Below the pieces are notes generated by a model, which saw only the letters and a list, made by a program, of their open reading frames with translations, was not told where the DNA came from and ran no database searches. From NCBI GenBank assembly GCA_029204225.1, contig CM055099.1, positions 68,565,084 to 68,629,083 of the forward strand: 64,000 nt of DNA, given 5' to 3'. Of this stretch, positions 21,135-33,528 are shown piece after piece. The stretch's first letter is position 1. Each line of letters begins with the position of its first letter. The stretch is from Diphasiastrum complanatum (Eukaryota > Streptophyta > Lycopodiopsida > Lycopodiales > Lycopodiaceae). A program made the translations under genes and the position numbers.

Positions 21135-21860
21135 TGTGAAGATTTTAGCACATGTGAACTTCACCACACACTCTACAGGATCTTACTAAGGTGTTGTGAT
21201 TGCACAAGATTGATCAAAGAACAGTATACTTGAAAATTCTATGACAAGAGCACAATGGCATACATCAAATGAAAAAATCTAACTCCTCACTATGAGAAAT
21301 GAATGTCAGAAATAATTCTAAGTGTTCAGTATGGAAAAAATAGTCTGCTCTCGAGTAGAGAGAGAAAATCAATGATGGAAAACCCGAGTAGAGAGAGAAT
21401 GAGTCAAACACCAAAATTTTAATATTCACAATATGGCAAAACATACCAAGCTTTTTCTACATGAGAGAGATTTGAATTCCTACAGTGGAGTTGCATGGAA
21501 AGTCCACTTAACTGAACTAATTCACCTACCAGAGATCCACATGTGTAACTGCATGCATGGATGTTGCATGGACTGCATGTCAACTCATAAAACTGCCTAG
21601 ACATGTGTAGATCACAGAAACCACTTTGCATGTTGCATGCACTGATTGCATGTGGCTTGCATGCATACGGTATGACATTGCATGCTATCTAAACTTCTGC
21701 ATGTCATCAAAATTGAATCTATCTAACTCAAATCTGACCTATACTAGAAGCTTATGTGCTCAATTCACATACCTTTTATGTACAACATGAACTTTAGTGG
21801 AAATCACCATGGACATGGCCCCAAACTTGAGATAGGAGGATAGTATTTTAATAATCTTCA
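21135..21860 (-). mobile_element. Element B 5' LTR
   Basis: The LTR is bounded by TGTGAAGATT next to the primer site and by AATCTTCA near 21853-21860, imperfect terminal inverted repeats of the usual TG...CA kind. Length is about 726 bp. Beyond it the gag of plus-strand element E begins mid-gene, so B appears to have inserted into or replaced part of E. No partner LTR exists because B is truncated at 17817. Confidence 0.65.
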
Positions 21861-23743
21861 TAGTTATGACCTTGCTTTCTTCTCTTCCAAAGTCATATGA
21901 GCGCTTTGTGGTGATGATCTCCACACAACCCGACCTCACTCTTCAAAAGGTAATTGGTCACCTACTTCAAGAAGAAATGCGAAGAAAGATAGCAGCCTGT
22001 CTATCAAAGACAAATCCATGGCTCTATACACCAAGAAGAAAGACTACACCAAGAGCAAGAATCAAGTGCAATAGCAACAACAGAAGCCTCACACTCAAGG
22101 TGATCATGGTGGATCGCACAAGAAGCTCTTTTGCAGATATTGCAAGAGAGCTAATCATGACATCAAGAAGTGTCGTATCCATATCTACAATGAGGCAAAG
22201 AAGCAGCAACAACAACAGCAGCCAGACTCCTCCAATGCGGCGGAATTCAAGGAGCAAGATACACACTTGTTAATGGCTTATAGCAGCAGCGAAGACTGTG
22301 ATAGCTGGTACCTAGACAGCGGCGCTACCCAACACATGACCTCTCTCAAGGAATGGTTTACCAAGTATGCAGCTTACAGCAGAGATCAATTCATCTACCT
22401 CGGAGATTCAAGCACCATACGCGTGGAAGGCAAAGGAATAGTCAAGATCACATTCAACAACGATCTATCCATTCATATTCCCAACGTCCTTCATGTTCCT
22501 CAGCTATCAAAAAACTTGTTATCAGTCTCTAAGATAGCTGATGAGGCCTACAGTGTTACTTTCTCATCTGAGCATTGTACAATATTCGAGAAAGATACTA
22601 CTCTGACTACATGCACTGGAATCGGAAATCTTTATGTACTCTCTAATTCAGTTGTATTATCTAGTATCTTTAATGAAAATGTGAACGACAGTGCTGTTTT
22701 GTGGCATAGTCGATTTGGACACATGAGTACAAGATCACTTTCCTGTATGCGTTGTAATAACTTAGTTGATGGATTGAATTTCCCTTCTTCATTAGATAGG
22801 AAATCTTTCTTTTGTGAATCATGCGTCTATGGCAAACACTCTAGAAGCAAGTTTTCCAAATCACATTCCATCAAAACAAAGTATGTATTGAATCTTGTAC
22901 ATAGCAATCTTTGTGGTCCAATGCCAACTCCATCCTTAGGAAATGCAATCTATTTTATCACTTTCATAGATGATTATTCTAGATGGTCTACAGTCATGTT
23001 CATTAAACAAAAATCTGAAGCCTTTGAATGCTTCAAGAGATTGAAGGCCATGGCTGAGACACAAACGTCTACAAAAGTGAAGGCACTCCAAACTGATGGT
23101 GGCGGCGAATACATCTCTAATGATATGTCCGACTACATGGCTGAATATGGTATTAGAAGACAATTTACCACTTCCTATTCACCTCAACATAACGGGATTG
23201 CAAAAAGGAAGAATCGAACTCTTCTCAACTCAGCCGGATCCATGCTACATCAAGCACACCTACTCGCGAAGTTCTGGGCAGAAGCTATTGCCACAGCCTG
23301 TTACGTGCTAAACAGATCTAGCACCAAAGCCGTCAACAACAAAACTCCTTATGAAGCTTGGCATGGACACAAGCCTAGTGTCAGCCATTTAAAAATCTTT
23401 GGTTGTATATGTTTTGTTCACATTCCTAAACAGCTTAGGAAGAAGCTAGATCATAGGACAAATAAATGTATTTTCATTGGCTATCCTGATGAGCATAAAG
23501 CTTATAAAGTTTATGATCCATCCACCAATGTAGTATTTGTCTCTAAGGATGTAATATTTCAAGAACATACATACTATGATTTCAAACAACCACTGATAAA
23601 CGATGCTATGTCATTTCATCCTATTTTACGTAGCATGGATTCTTCCAACATTGATTTTCCTTCTACAAAACCTGTAGCTACAGCTACAGAAGCCGAACAG
23701 CCGACAATACCTGTCATCAGACCAGAATGCCCTCAAGTACAAG
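21861..23743 (+). pseudogene. Ty1/copia gag-PR-IN (element E, 5' part)
   Basis: Gag is entered mid-domain at TLLSSLPKSYERFV. A CCHC knuckle, CRYCKRANHDIKKC, is at 22132-22173 in the frame that continues into protease (WYLDSGATQHM, about 22309-22341). GAG-pre-integrase follows with LWHSRFGHMSTRSL. Integrase shows FIDDYSRW, then QTDGGGEYIS and QHNGIAKRKNRTLLN; here the catalytic glutamate of the usual VAERKN motif is replaced by lysine (IAKRKN). After the C-terminal FIGYPDEHKAYKVYDP the homology ends near 23743, where minus-strand element D begins. RT is missing; RNase H resumes at 38180. Confidence 0.88.
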
Positions 23744-25280
23744 TTAGATCCTTGATAGAGAATGCCAAAAAATCTAGTAGAAGAGACATATCTAAGCACT
23801 CTCTTGGCACTTTTCCAATGATGCATCGAAGGACCTTGCATATATTGACTTAACTTGCTTACACTATAACTCAAATCTGGTCTAGTGATTGTCAAATAGA
23901 TTAAGGAGCCTATTAGCTTCCTAAAGAGTGTGATGTCCTCAAAGGATGCTTCACCACAATCATTAGTAACTTTACAAACTTGCTCCATAGGGGTGTCAAT
24001 CCCCTTACAATCTTTCATGCCGAACCTTTCAAGAGTGGAAGTAGCATACTTTGATTGACTTATAAAAGTAAAATCACTACCTCTAGTAGCTTTTATTCCA
24101 AGTATGAACTTAAGAAGTCCTAGATCTACCATCTTGAATTCAGTAGACAAAGAAGCTTTAACATTTCTTATGCCTTCACCATCATTTCCTGTCAATATGA
24201 TATCATCAACATAAAGTACTAAAATGATGATCTTTCCATCATTACATTTGATGTACAATGAAGGCTCATAAGAGCTAATCACAAAGCCAAGAGAGTAGAG
24301 AATATCATACAACCTAGAGTACCAAGATCTAGGTGCTTGCTTCAAGCCATATAGGCTCTTCCTTAAGTGGCAAACCTTGTCCTCCTCACCATCCTTGATG
24401 AAGCCCTCGGGTTGCAACATGTATATTTCCTCCTCCAAGTAGCCATTCAAGAAAGCATTGGTCACATCCATTTGATAGAGATTCCACTTGAACAAAGTAG
24501 CGATACAAATGATCAATCTAATGGTTACAAGCTTTGCTACAGGAGCAAATGTATCTTCCTAATCTATGCCTTTAGTTTGAAGAAACCCCTTAGCAACCAA
24601 TCTAGCTTTGTACTTACTTATTGATCCATCTTGATTGTACTTTAATCTATAGATCCACTTACATGCAAGTGACTTCTTCCCATATGGAAGGTGTAAAAGA
24701 TTCCAAGTTCGATTATCTATCAAAGCATCAAACTGTACTTGCATTGCATCTCTCCAAACTTGTGATCTATTTGCATCTTCATAACATGATGGCTCTTCAA
24801 GCATTGTGGTTAGAAAAGATTGTGTCTTCCCTTTGCTTCCCTTTCTCAAAGTATGTGAGCCTTGAAGGCTCGGCCTTGCTGCTTGTGGATCTTCTCAAGT
24901 CTTAAAGACTTTGCACAATCACAAAGGCTCCTATATTTCCTCTCGGCCACCCCATTTTGTTGAGGGGTGTAGGGACAAGTGAGCTCTCTCTTAATGCCAT
25001 TGATCTCACAAAAGTCTCTCATCTTGTTGGAGATATACTCTCATCCATTATCACATCTTAGAACTTTAATGCAAGAACTAAATTGATTTTCCACTAGAGA
25101 CTTAAACTTTACAAAAGCTTCATATACAAGGCTTTTCTTAGGCAATAGTTCAATCCACGTGTATCTAGTACAATCATCAATAAAAGTCACATACATTAAA
25201 ACACCTCCATTACTTTCATGAGAAAAATCATGTACATCCGAAAGGATAAGATCCAAAGGTGAGGTAGATCACATGCCTCA
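23744..25280 (-). pseudogene. Ty1/copia IN-RT-RNase H (element D, 3' part)
   Basis: Reading from 25280 down: integrase core with TFIDDCTRYTW, CDNG followed by a stop, then PQQNGVAERKYRSLCDC near 24900-24960. Next comes an internal deletion joining the pre-RT linker RKGSKGKTQSF. RT shows CKWIYRLKYNQDGSI, then MDVTNAFLNGYLEEEIYM, LYGLKQAPRSWY and the catalytic YVDDIIL (about 24190-24215). RNase H is entered at LTITRPDLSYSVSKLSQYM and breaks off near GILYQGSNL at about 23743. The D 3' LTR and the rest of RNase H are gone. Element C interrupts D at 25281. Confidence 0.88.
25276..25280. repeat. Target-site duplication of element C (left)
   Basis: CCTCA directly precedes the left LTR of C and matches CCTCA at 30278-30282, a 5-bp duplication as expected for copia integration. 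Confidence 0.92.
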
Positions 25281-25923
25281 TGTGAAAGATTTCAGATCCT
25301 TAAGATCCAATCTACTCGAATGATCTTTGGTTAGAAAGAGAAATACACTACCAATTTCACCAATGTAGAAAAATTAGCATCTACACACAATTTGAGATGC
25401 AAACACTAATAGAACTTGATCAAACTTGAATGAAATGATTATGTACTGTTGCTGTCCGTACAAAACCAGCAAGCTATTGTATTTCACACATGTGGATCCT
25501 AGAAATAGCAAATATAGATCATTCTACACATAGAATTGCAAGCAATCACCAAGATAGTGCACCAATGGATAGTAGAACCCAAGAGAACCATGTATAAGCA
25601 TGAAATGAGATAGAGAAGAGAGAAGATGACTCTCTCTACATCCTTTTATAGCAGGTCCAAACCCTATTTGGCCACTTGGCTTTCCCACCAAAATGCTAAC
25701 CCTACCAATTTTGGGTCTAGATTCAATGTACGCAACTTATTCAAATTGAATCTACTCAAACTCGCATTCTATCTTTCCCACACTTTCAAAAAGTGTCTTT
25801 TCAAATGAAATTTAGACTAATGAACTTTGAAAAGTCAACCTCTAATCTAAAACAAGTTTTGGCCTCAATATGCCAAATATGAAAATATTGCAAAATGTGA
25901 TGAAACTAGTTGAATCTTTCACA
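25281..25923 (-). repeat. Element C 3' LTR
   Basis: 643-bp LTR. The adjoining polypurine tract GAAGAGGGAG (minus strand, 25924-25933) primes plus-strand synthesis. The pol stop codon TGA at 25921-25919 lies within the LTR's first bases. Confidence 0.93.
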
Positions 25924-28060
25924 CTCCCTCTTCAACTAGTTTTAGCATAGACTTTGATAATACTCCAAGTGAAGTCCTATGCTTCATGAACAAGTCTTTT
26001 CCCAATGCTTTGGTGAAGATATCAGCTACACATTCCCTTGAAGACACATGTTGAAGTTCCACCTCCTTTGCAATGACTTGCTCCCTCACAAAATGATATT
26101 GTATCTCAATATGCTTGCTCCTAGCATGAAAGATAGGATTGGATGCCATTCTTTGGGCTGATTGATTGTCACAAAAGATGATTGGGCTCTCTGAAAAATC
26201 CAGCAAGTGAAGATCCTTGATCATCCTTTTGATCCATACCATCTCCTTTGTGCAATGTGTAAGAGCTTTGTACTCGGCCTCACTAGATGACAATGAGATA
26301 GTGGCTTGTTTCTTTGACATCCATGATATAGCTCCATCACCTATGAAAATACAATAAGCACCAATGGATTTCCTATCCATTACATCCCCAGCATAGTCCG
26401 AATCTGAAAATCCAAAAAGATTAGGTGATGATCCCTCATACAATATGCCAAAATCTCGAGTTCCAATGATGTACCTCAAAACTCGCTTTCCTAGCTTCCA
26501 ATGCTCCTCACTAGGATATTGCATGAATTGACTCAATCTTCCAACACAATAGCTTAGATCAGGTCTAGTAATGGTTAGATAGATGAGTGAACCAACTAGC
26601 TTTCTATAGAGAGTAATGTCCTCGAAGGATCTTTCATTACCTCTTATAGTTAGCTTTACATGAGACTCCATAGGTGTATCAATAGCTTTTGCATCTACCA
26701 TATGAAATCTTTCTAGAATAGAATTAGCATACTTCTCTTGACAAATGAAAGTAGATTGAGAAGATCTAATTACTTCTATTCCTAAAATGTAATGCAAATT
26801 ACCAAGATCATGCACCTCAAACTCCTTCTTAAGAGCATTCTTGATATCCTCCACATCTTGATTGTCTTCACCACTCAAGATGATATCATCCACATAGATT
26901 AGCAAAATGGTAACATCATTTCCAGCAAACCTATAATAAAGTGAATGATCATACTCACTCATAACAAAGCCTTGAGAGAGTAAAAAAGTGTTAAGCTTAG
27001 CATACCAACTCCTTGGTGCTTGCTTAAGGCCATACAAACTCTTTTGTAGAAGACACACATGATTTGGCTTTGTTGATGAAATGTAGCTCTCGGGTTGCTC
27101 CATGTATACTTCCTCCTCAAGATCACCATTCAAGAATGCATTTGAAATGTCCATTTGCCATAGATCCCATCCATAAAGTGTAGCAAGTGAAATGATCACT
27201 CAAATGCTTACCATCTTTGCCACGGGTGCAAAGGTCTCATCATAGTCAATTCCTTGTTGTTGAGCATATCCTTTTGCCACTAACCTTGCCTTGTACTTGT
27301 TGATAGATCCATCTTGGTTTGTCTTCACCTTGAAGATCCATTTGCATCCAATAGCTTTCTTGTCCTTAGGCAACTCCACCAATCTCCATGTTCCATTCTT
27401 CATAAGAGCTTGATACTCGAGATCCATTGCTTGGATCCACTCCTCTTCTTTCCTTGCTTGATCTACACTTGTAGGCTCATCCAAAGAGGTTAGGAAAGCA
27501 ACATAATTTCTAGAAACTACTTGCTTACCCTTTTGATCATATGTGAGCCTTGAAGGTACTTGTCTTTCTCTTGATGTTCTCCTTGGCTTTTGACTTGATG
27601 AAGGTCCATCATCACCACCATCCAAAGTAGGATCCTTCTCATCGACATCAAGAATGTTAGATCCATCTACTTTATCATCAATCATGCTTGAAGACACATT
27701 TGGAATGTTTCCCTCATAAAAAATGACATCTCTACCAGCAATCACTTTGTTAGTAGAAGAAATGTAAACCTTGTAGGCTTTACTCACCTCACTATATCCA
27801 ACAAAAATACCTCTTCTTGAAGATGGATCCTCCTTGGTCCTATCATCAAGAGTAATGTTGACATAGCATGTGCATCCAAAGGTTCTTAGAAAGTTGACAC
27901 TCGGCCTCCTCTTGAATAGCATCTCAAAAGGTGTCCTTCCATCCAAAATAGCCCTCGGCCACCTATTGCACAAGAAATTGGCACACAACAAAGCTTGATT
28001 CCTATTTGTAGAGAGAAATAGGAATTGTGCCAATTCCTTTGATTGCACACTCACCATCAT
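25919..28060 (-). pseudogene. Element C integrase C-terminus, RT and RNase H
   Basis: The frame opens after the integrase deletion with LCANFLCNRWPRAILDGRTPFEMLF and FVGYSEVSKAYKVY, the non-catalytic end of copia integrase. The linker and RT follow: CKWIFKVKTNQDGSI, DYDETFAPVAKM, MDISNAFLNGDLEEEVYM, LYGLKQAPRSWYAKL and the catalytic YVDDIIL. RNase H has GFSDSDYAGD, LSSSEAEYKAL and CDNQSAQRMASNP, ending DIFTKALGK. A TGA at 27202-27200, where relatives have arginine, is the only break between 28060 and 25919. RT and RNase H catalytic residues are otherwise intact. Confidence 0.92.
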
Positions 28061-29026
28061 TGGCCGTGTAGATCACCCTCTTGTCATCTCCATATGCCAA
28101 CAAAGAAGTGAAGTATTCTTTGTGAAAGGTCATGTGTGAACTTGCTCCACTATCAATCCACCAAGGATCTAGATGTCCATCATTAGCAAGCATACATGAA
28201 GACATCACAAAAGCATTATCATTTGCATCTTGCACATCCAAACCATCCTCATCAAGAGTGAGATTACCTTGCTTGTCTCCTTGATCTCTCTTCTTCTTGT
28301 AGCACTCACTTGCAAAGTGTCCTTTGATGCCACAATAGAAGCACTTGAGCTTTGATCTATCCTTCTTTTTGCCACTTGAAGAAGCATCACTTGCTTTTGG
28401 TTTTGCCCTTGAATTTGCCCTTCGTGAACATAGCATCCTCTTGAAGTGTCGATGTAGATCCACCTCTTGCCATTGATCAAGATCTCTTGAAGATCCATCA
28501 AACTTGGCAAAGTCTTCTGAATAACAATACTTTGAACAATGTTAGCATGAGCATCCAACAAGCCATTAAGAATCACTTGAATAAGCTCTCCTTCCTTAAT
28601 GCTTTCATCTATGCAAGCTAACTCATCATTCAATGCTTTCATTCTCAAAACAAAAGTACTTGGACTTTCTTCATTCTTTTGCAAACAAGAAAAGATTTGC
28701 CTTCTTAGAGTCAACACTCTAGAAGTAGACTTGGATTCATAAAGCTTCTTTAATGAATTCCAAGCTTCCAAAGATGATGTGCACTTACCAACTTCCTTGA
28801 GAAGTTCATTGGTAACATTCATCTTTATCATGTGTAGAGCCTTCTTGGACCTCTTGTCATACCTCAATTGATCTTGTTGTGTTTCTGGTCTCTCCTCCAA
28901 ACCTACAACAATATCCAAAACATCATTCATCTCAAGAAGTGACTCCATCCTCACTTTCCATAATGAATAGTTACTTGAGGTAAGCCTATCATTGGCTTCC
29001 AACATGACTCCAATTGAGGTTGCCAT
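28030..29026 (-). pseudogene. Element C gag and protease
   Basis: Gag starts at 29026 (MATSIGVMLEANDRLTSSN) and runs through the UBN2 domain to the LMDLQEILI region, where one or more frameshifts occur (about 28440-28500). The knuckle CFYCGIKGHFASEC at about 28345-28304 and protease WWIDSGASSHM at about 28173-28141 are in the second frame (28463-28002). Coding ends after GIGTIPISL, where the integrase deletion joins. It is nearest to element G among gags in this window. Confidence 0.88.
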
Positions 29027-29614
29027 GTAGCAATGACCTGATCTTCTCTTTCAACCTACTTCAATGCACAAAGCACTCCTTTGAACAACAACAAATGCTT
29101 TCAAAAGAAATCACCAAGATTTGAAACTATCTCACAAATTCTCTTCTAGCACTTATCCAAGCAAATCAACACATAGAATCATGGAATCTTGATCAACCTA
29201 TGATCTATCCTCAATCTAATGACTTTTGCCACTTCCTAAGATTGAAACACACTCAAATGAAGTCAAGAAACCTCACTATCTAGAGATCCAATCAAAATTA
29301 GGGTTTTGACAAAATCACAAAAAATTGACTATTCCAAATCTATATGCAAATGCTGAAAATTTGATATGCAATCTATAAGCCACCACTTAGGCTGAACCAA
29401 TGATCCAAAAATCGGCCAAATCCAGTATGTGAATTCAAGAATCAGAATTGAACAAGTATATTGACCTATTTAGTGTTTTGATCTACAAAAGATCCAATCT
29501 ACAAAAGCAAAAAATCCGATTTTGGTGTAGAATCCTCTCTAGCATGCTCTAGACTTGATATCTTCACCAAATCATTGATAGATCTGATTTCCTCCTTCAT
29601 AACTTAAAACACAA
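29027..29614 (-). other. Untranslated leader of element C
   Basis: 588 bp lie between the primer site and the gag ATG, with no open frame. Parts are recognisably similar to the leader before element G's gag at 15960-16241. Confidence 0.7.
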
Positions 29615-29626
29615 GCTCTGATACCA
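29615..29626 (-). promoter_or_regulatory. Element C primer-binding site
   Basis: GCTCTGATACCA on the plus strand is the tRNA-iMet primer site in minus orientation. It abuts the 5' LTR at 29627 with no spacer. Confidence 0.93.
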
Positions 29627-30277
29627 TGTGAAAGATTTCAGATCCTTAAGATCCAATCTACTTGAATGATCTTTGGTTAGAAAGAGAAATACACTACCAA
29701 TTTCACCAATGTAGAAAAATCAGCATCTACACACAATTTGAGATGCAAACACTAATAGAACTTGATCAAACTTGAATGAAATGATTATGTACTATTTTTG
29801 TCCGTACAAAACCAGCAAGCTATTGTATTTCACACGTGTGGATCCTAAAAATAACAAATATAGATCATTCTACACATAGAATTGCAAGCAATCACCAAGA
29901 TAGTGCACTAATGGATAGTAGAACCCAAGAGAACCATGTACAAGCATGAAATGAGATAGAAAAGAGAGAAGATGACTCTCTCCATGAGTTACATCCTTTT
30001 ATAGCAGGTCCAAACCCTATTTTGCCACTTGGCTTTCCCACCAAAATGCTAACCCTACCAATTCTGGGTCTAGATTCAATGTACCCCAACTTATTAAAAT
30101 TGAATCTACTCAAACTCGCATTCTATCTTTCCCACACTTTCAAAAAGTGTTTACTCAAATGAAATTTAGACTAATGAACTTTGAAAAGTCAACCTCTAAG
30201 TCTAAAACAAGTTTTGGCCTCAATATGCCAAATATGGAAATATTGCAAATGTGATGAAACTAGTTGAATCTTTCACA
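29627..30277 (-). repeat. Element C 5' LTR
   Basis: 651 bp, homologous end to end with 25281-25923. It contains CACACGTGTG at 29831-29840, whereas the other copy has CACACATGTG at the same place. Confidence 0.93.
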
Positions 30278-30282
30278 CCTCA
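30278..30282. repeat. Target-site duplication of element C (right)
   Basis: CCTCA, the partner of 25276-25280. Immediately beyond it, element D's integrase zinc-binding segment continues in frame with the part left of C. Confidence 0.92.
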
Positions 30283-31692
30283 CACACTTTGCCACACTTC
30301 TTGAAGGCTTTTGGTAGGCTTAGAGCTAGCTCCTTTGATGCCATGGATTCCATTGATTGATGATTAGGACAACCCAATATTTTGTGCCAAAGCTCCACTT
30401 GAGTCAACTCCTCCCTAACCATATTCACACTTTCAATAGCCACATTAGCATCCAACTTAAAGAGCCTTCCTTGCTTAATGCCACTAGTTATGCACTTATC
30501 ACTTTTCAAGATGGAACACACTCCATTCTTGAAATGTACATCTAGTCCATTGTCCATTAATTGACAAACACTAAGCAAGTTTTTTGTAATGGATGGAACA
30601 TACAAACATTATCAATATCTATTCTCTTAGATGATCCTAAGCATAATGGAATAGATCCTATACCATCTATCTTACATTCTTGATCACTAGCAGTGTAGAT
30701 TGACTTCTTAGAATCATTACAAGAAAGTAGAGTAGAAAAATAATGCTTGTTGAACTAGCCCCACTATTAATCCACCATGTCTCTTGGCTTGATCTTGGTG
30801 TAGATGCTACCATCAAGGATGTGTTGAAGCCATCATCTTCCTCCTCTCCTTGTGAAAGATTGCCTTGATCTTCACTCCCTTGTGCATTCTTCTTCTTATA
30901 ACATTTGGAAGCAAAGTGTCCTTTCTTTCCACAAAAGAAACACTTTAGCTTGGCTTTGTTCTTTTGCTTCCCTTTGGAGGTTGATCGTCCATCCTTTGCC
31001 TCGGCCTCCTTGCCTTGGATAATCTTGAAAGGATGAGTGTTCTTTTGGCCTTTAGATGTGAAGTTTGCTTTCTCATCACCATTATGTAGTGACAAGGACC
31101 CCATTCTGGTTTTGAGGTGTAGAAGCCTACCCTCCTCGGCCACAAGAACATTATGCAATTTATCAATTGATGGAAGTTGGTCTTCAATAGCAAAAGATTG
31201 AACTAGATTAGAGAACTCATCTCCTAATCCATTCAAAATTACTTGTACTAGTTCATTGTCTTGGATCTTCTCTCCTATAGATCCCAAATCTTTGTTCAAA
31301 GATTTTATCCTTAGAACATATTCTTGTCCATTTTATTCACTTTCCCTCATGCTTTCCAAGATCAAGTTTCTTAGCATAAGCACTCTTGAAGTGTTATTGC
31401 ATTCATAAATGTTCTTTAGTGAATCCCAAGCCTCTTTTGATGAGGTACAAGAAGCCACCTCCTTCAAGAGGTCATTGCTTACATTCAACTTTAAGCAATG
31501 TAGGGCTAATCTAACCCTCTTCTTGTATTTTAGTTGTTCTTGGGCAGCTTGAGGCTCTTCCTCAACTCCTAAAACAATATCAAAGAGGCCATGAACCACA
31601 AGTAGTGGTTCCATCCTCACTTTTCAAATGGAATAGTTTGTGGAAGTTAGTTTCTCACTAGATTCTAACATATATTTACCCATGGATGACAT
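30283..31692 (-). pseudogene. Ty1/copia gag-PR and start of IN (element D, 5' part)
   Basis: Gag starts at 31692 (MSSMGKYMLESSEKLTSTN). A TGA replaces the tryptophan codon of the usual SIWKVR motif, and another stop falls near 31333. UBN2 sequence (LALHCLKLNVSNDLLKEV) is followed by a CCHC knuckle, CFFCGKKGHFASKC (about 30930), and a protease region with WWINSGAS, in which asparagine replaces the catalytic aspartate of DSG. The segment VPSITKNLLSVCQLMDNGLDV and LWHKILGCPNHQSM lead into integrase, which element C interrupts at 30282. Confidence 0.88.
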
Positions 31693-32253
31693 TGTGAATG
31701 AAAGCTTATGAGATGCACAAAGATCTCTTGATAAATAGTGATCTAAGATAGATTTCTAGCTTTCAAAAAGCTTCTAATCTCGGCCCAATCAATCATAGTT
31801 CAACTTGGATGATGGTATAATAGATCTACTTCAAATATCCTAGCAAATCACTCCTCCAAAAAATTGATTCTAGTACAATTGTGTTTGATATTTCACACAC
31901 ACTTAAGATCTGAACAAATCAGCCTTGTAGATCTGATCTAATTCTTCAAAATGAATTGCTTCAATGATTCAAATCACTATTTGATCATTAGCATTCAATA
32001 AATTGAACCGACCTTGAATTTTGGACTAATATGCACATTTTTGGGTCAAAAAATACTTAAGGAATTTAATTTGAAGGTTGATGTACGGTTTCACACGTGT
32101 GGACAGTACTTAAGCAACCCACAAATTGATCTTGACCAAAAATAATGATGATACCTCTCTCCTTGAACTCGCCCTCTCAAGTAAAACTCAAAAACAACAC
32201 ATTGTCAATAATTTCACAAGAACTATTAATCATTTAGATCACTCTTAGACTTG
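31693..32253 (-). other. Untranslated leader of element D
   Basis: About 560 bp lie between the primer site and gag, non-coding, with CACACGTGTG at 32092-32101. Confidence 0.65.
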
Positions 32254-32265
32254 GCTCTGATACCA
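32254..32265 (-). promoter_or_regulatory. Element D primer-binding site
   Basis: GCTCTGATACCA on the plus strand, the tRNA-iMet primer site in minus orientation, adjacent to the LTR beginning TGTTAATTTTC at 32266. Confidence 0.9.
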
Positions 32266-32873
32266 TGTTAATTTTCAGAGAAAAAAGACAATTATGATTG
32301 TACTTATCAATCATTAAGAGTTATTGATTGCTTAATCCAAAGATCTATTAAGTTCTAGGTGTTAGATCTTGATCTAGATGCTTTACACTATGATTTAAGC
32401 AAGAGCAATGGATCAAATGATTAAAAACTTGGATGAGTGGCCTCACACGTGTGGAGGACAATACCTATATGGCCTGTTTACAGAGAGTAAAGTACTCAAA
32501 CTGAGACATGCATTTCAATCACAAAAACACAAGACAAATGTGGAAAATACAAGCAAGACTAGAAATTGCCAATGTCACTTCAACTTCTCATTAATTTGGT
32601 TGATTTCTTTATAGGTCAAGTACATCCACGAGTTGTGTACTGTCCAGCAAGCCTTCACACGTGTGAAGAGTGCCTAGTCATCCAGATCCACCAATGGGAG
32701 CCATATGTGCTCATTTCCCAAAGTTGACTATTCTCTTTGGCTAGAAAACAAAAAGCTAGTCTTCCACATTTATAGGAATATTTCCTGTAAAATAGGATCT
32801 AATGGAATCTTCCTATCTTATCATCTAGAAGCTTATCCACACGTGTGAATGGTATCTTGACATGTGTGAGTAA
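32266..32873 (-). mobile_element. Element D 5' LTR, part proximal to primer site
   Basis: The LTR starts TGTTAATTTTC next to the primer site and is interrupted at 32873 by element F. It carries CACACGTGTG three times (32444, 32656, 32838). The remainder of the LTR resumes at 37931 and ends TTTTTAACA at 38179, giving about 857 bp in total with TGTTAA/TTAACA ends. Confidence 0.72.
32869..32873. repeat. Target-site duplication of element F (left)
   Basis: AGTAA, matching AGTAA at 37926-37930 beyond the other LTR. Confidence 0.92.
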
Positions 32874-33528
32874 AGTGAAAAATACAGATCCTAAGTGGAT
32901 CTAAACTCCAAGATCATTGGCTTGAATGCTTGCACTCCAGACTACATAAGCTAGGAATTGGCAACACATTCTATGCTACCTAGAATGCAAAGAACTTGAT
33001 CAAAAAGCATTTATCACAAATGGAAACTTCCATAAACATCAAGTGCGGCCCAAAATAGCATTATACAGTCCATAATACATCAGCCTATCACTTTTGGAAA
33101 GCACCTAAGATCATACACAATAGCTTGAAGACAATACACACAACAATGCTCTCAATGGAGGAAGAAACAATGACAATGATCTATTGATCTCAATGAAGCA
33201 TACAAAAGGTTTCTCCAACCTGTTCTCCACGACTTCCCTACTATTTATGGATGAGGAAGATGACTCTCTCTCCTCTCTCTAGAAGGTACTTGACCCTAGA
33301 TATTCCCTATATAGGAAAAATAGCTAAAAATGGCTTATATGACCAAAATACATCAAAATGGTCTCATTTTGAAGGGTATGAAGTTTGACACTTCATCATA
33401 CTGAAAAAATACAGTAAATAAAAACATTGTGGCCTGGTTCACACGTGTGAAACTCCAGAACCAAAACTATTTACAATTTTAGCCAATTTAGGCCTCAAAC
33501 TAGCTAGGAAATGTTGACAATTTTCACA
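32874..33528 (-). repeat. Element F 3' LTR
   Basis: 655 bp. On the minus strand it begins TGTGAAAATTG and ends ATTTTTCACT, so the terminal dinucleotides are TG...CT rather than TG...CA. CACACGTGTG lies at 33440-33449. The polypurine tract GAAGAGGGAG abuts it at 33529-33538. Confidence 0.93.

Larger units (their letters stand above)
25281..30277 (-). mobile_element. Complete Ty1/copia element C, 4997 bp, integrase core deleted
   Basis: The element has LTRs at 25281-25923 and 29627-30277, both with perfect 11-bp terminal inverted repeats TGTGAAAGATT/AATCTTTCACA, and is flanked by CCTCA duplications. Minus-strand order is 5' LTR, primer site, leader, gag, protease, integrase remnant, RT, RNase H, polypurine tract, 3' LTR. 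The LTRs differ at roughly twenty positions plus an 8-bp indel (about 3%). The element sits inside the integrase gene of element D. It is non-autonomous: gag is frameshifted, there is a nonsense codon in RT, and the integrase catalytic core is absent. Confidence 0.95.

Noticed and set aside
23744-23853. C-terminal extension of the element E plus-strand integrase ORF
   Set aside because: From about 23744 the minus strand encodes the RNase H connection of element D, so the plus-strand frame beyond that point is a shadow.
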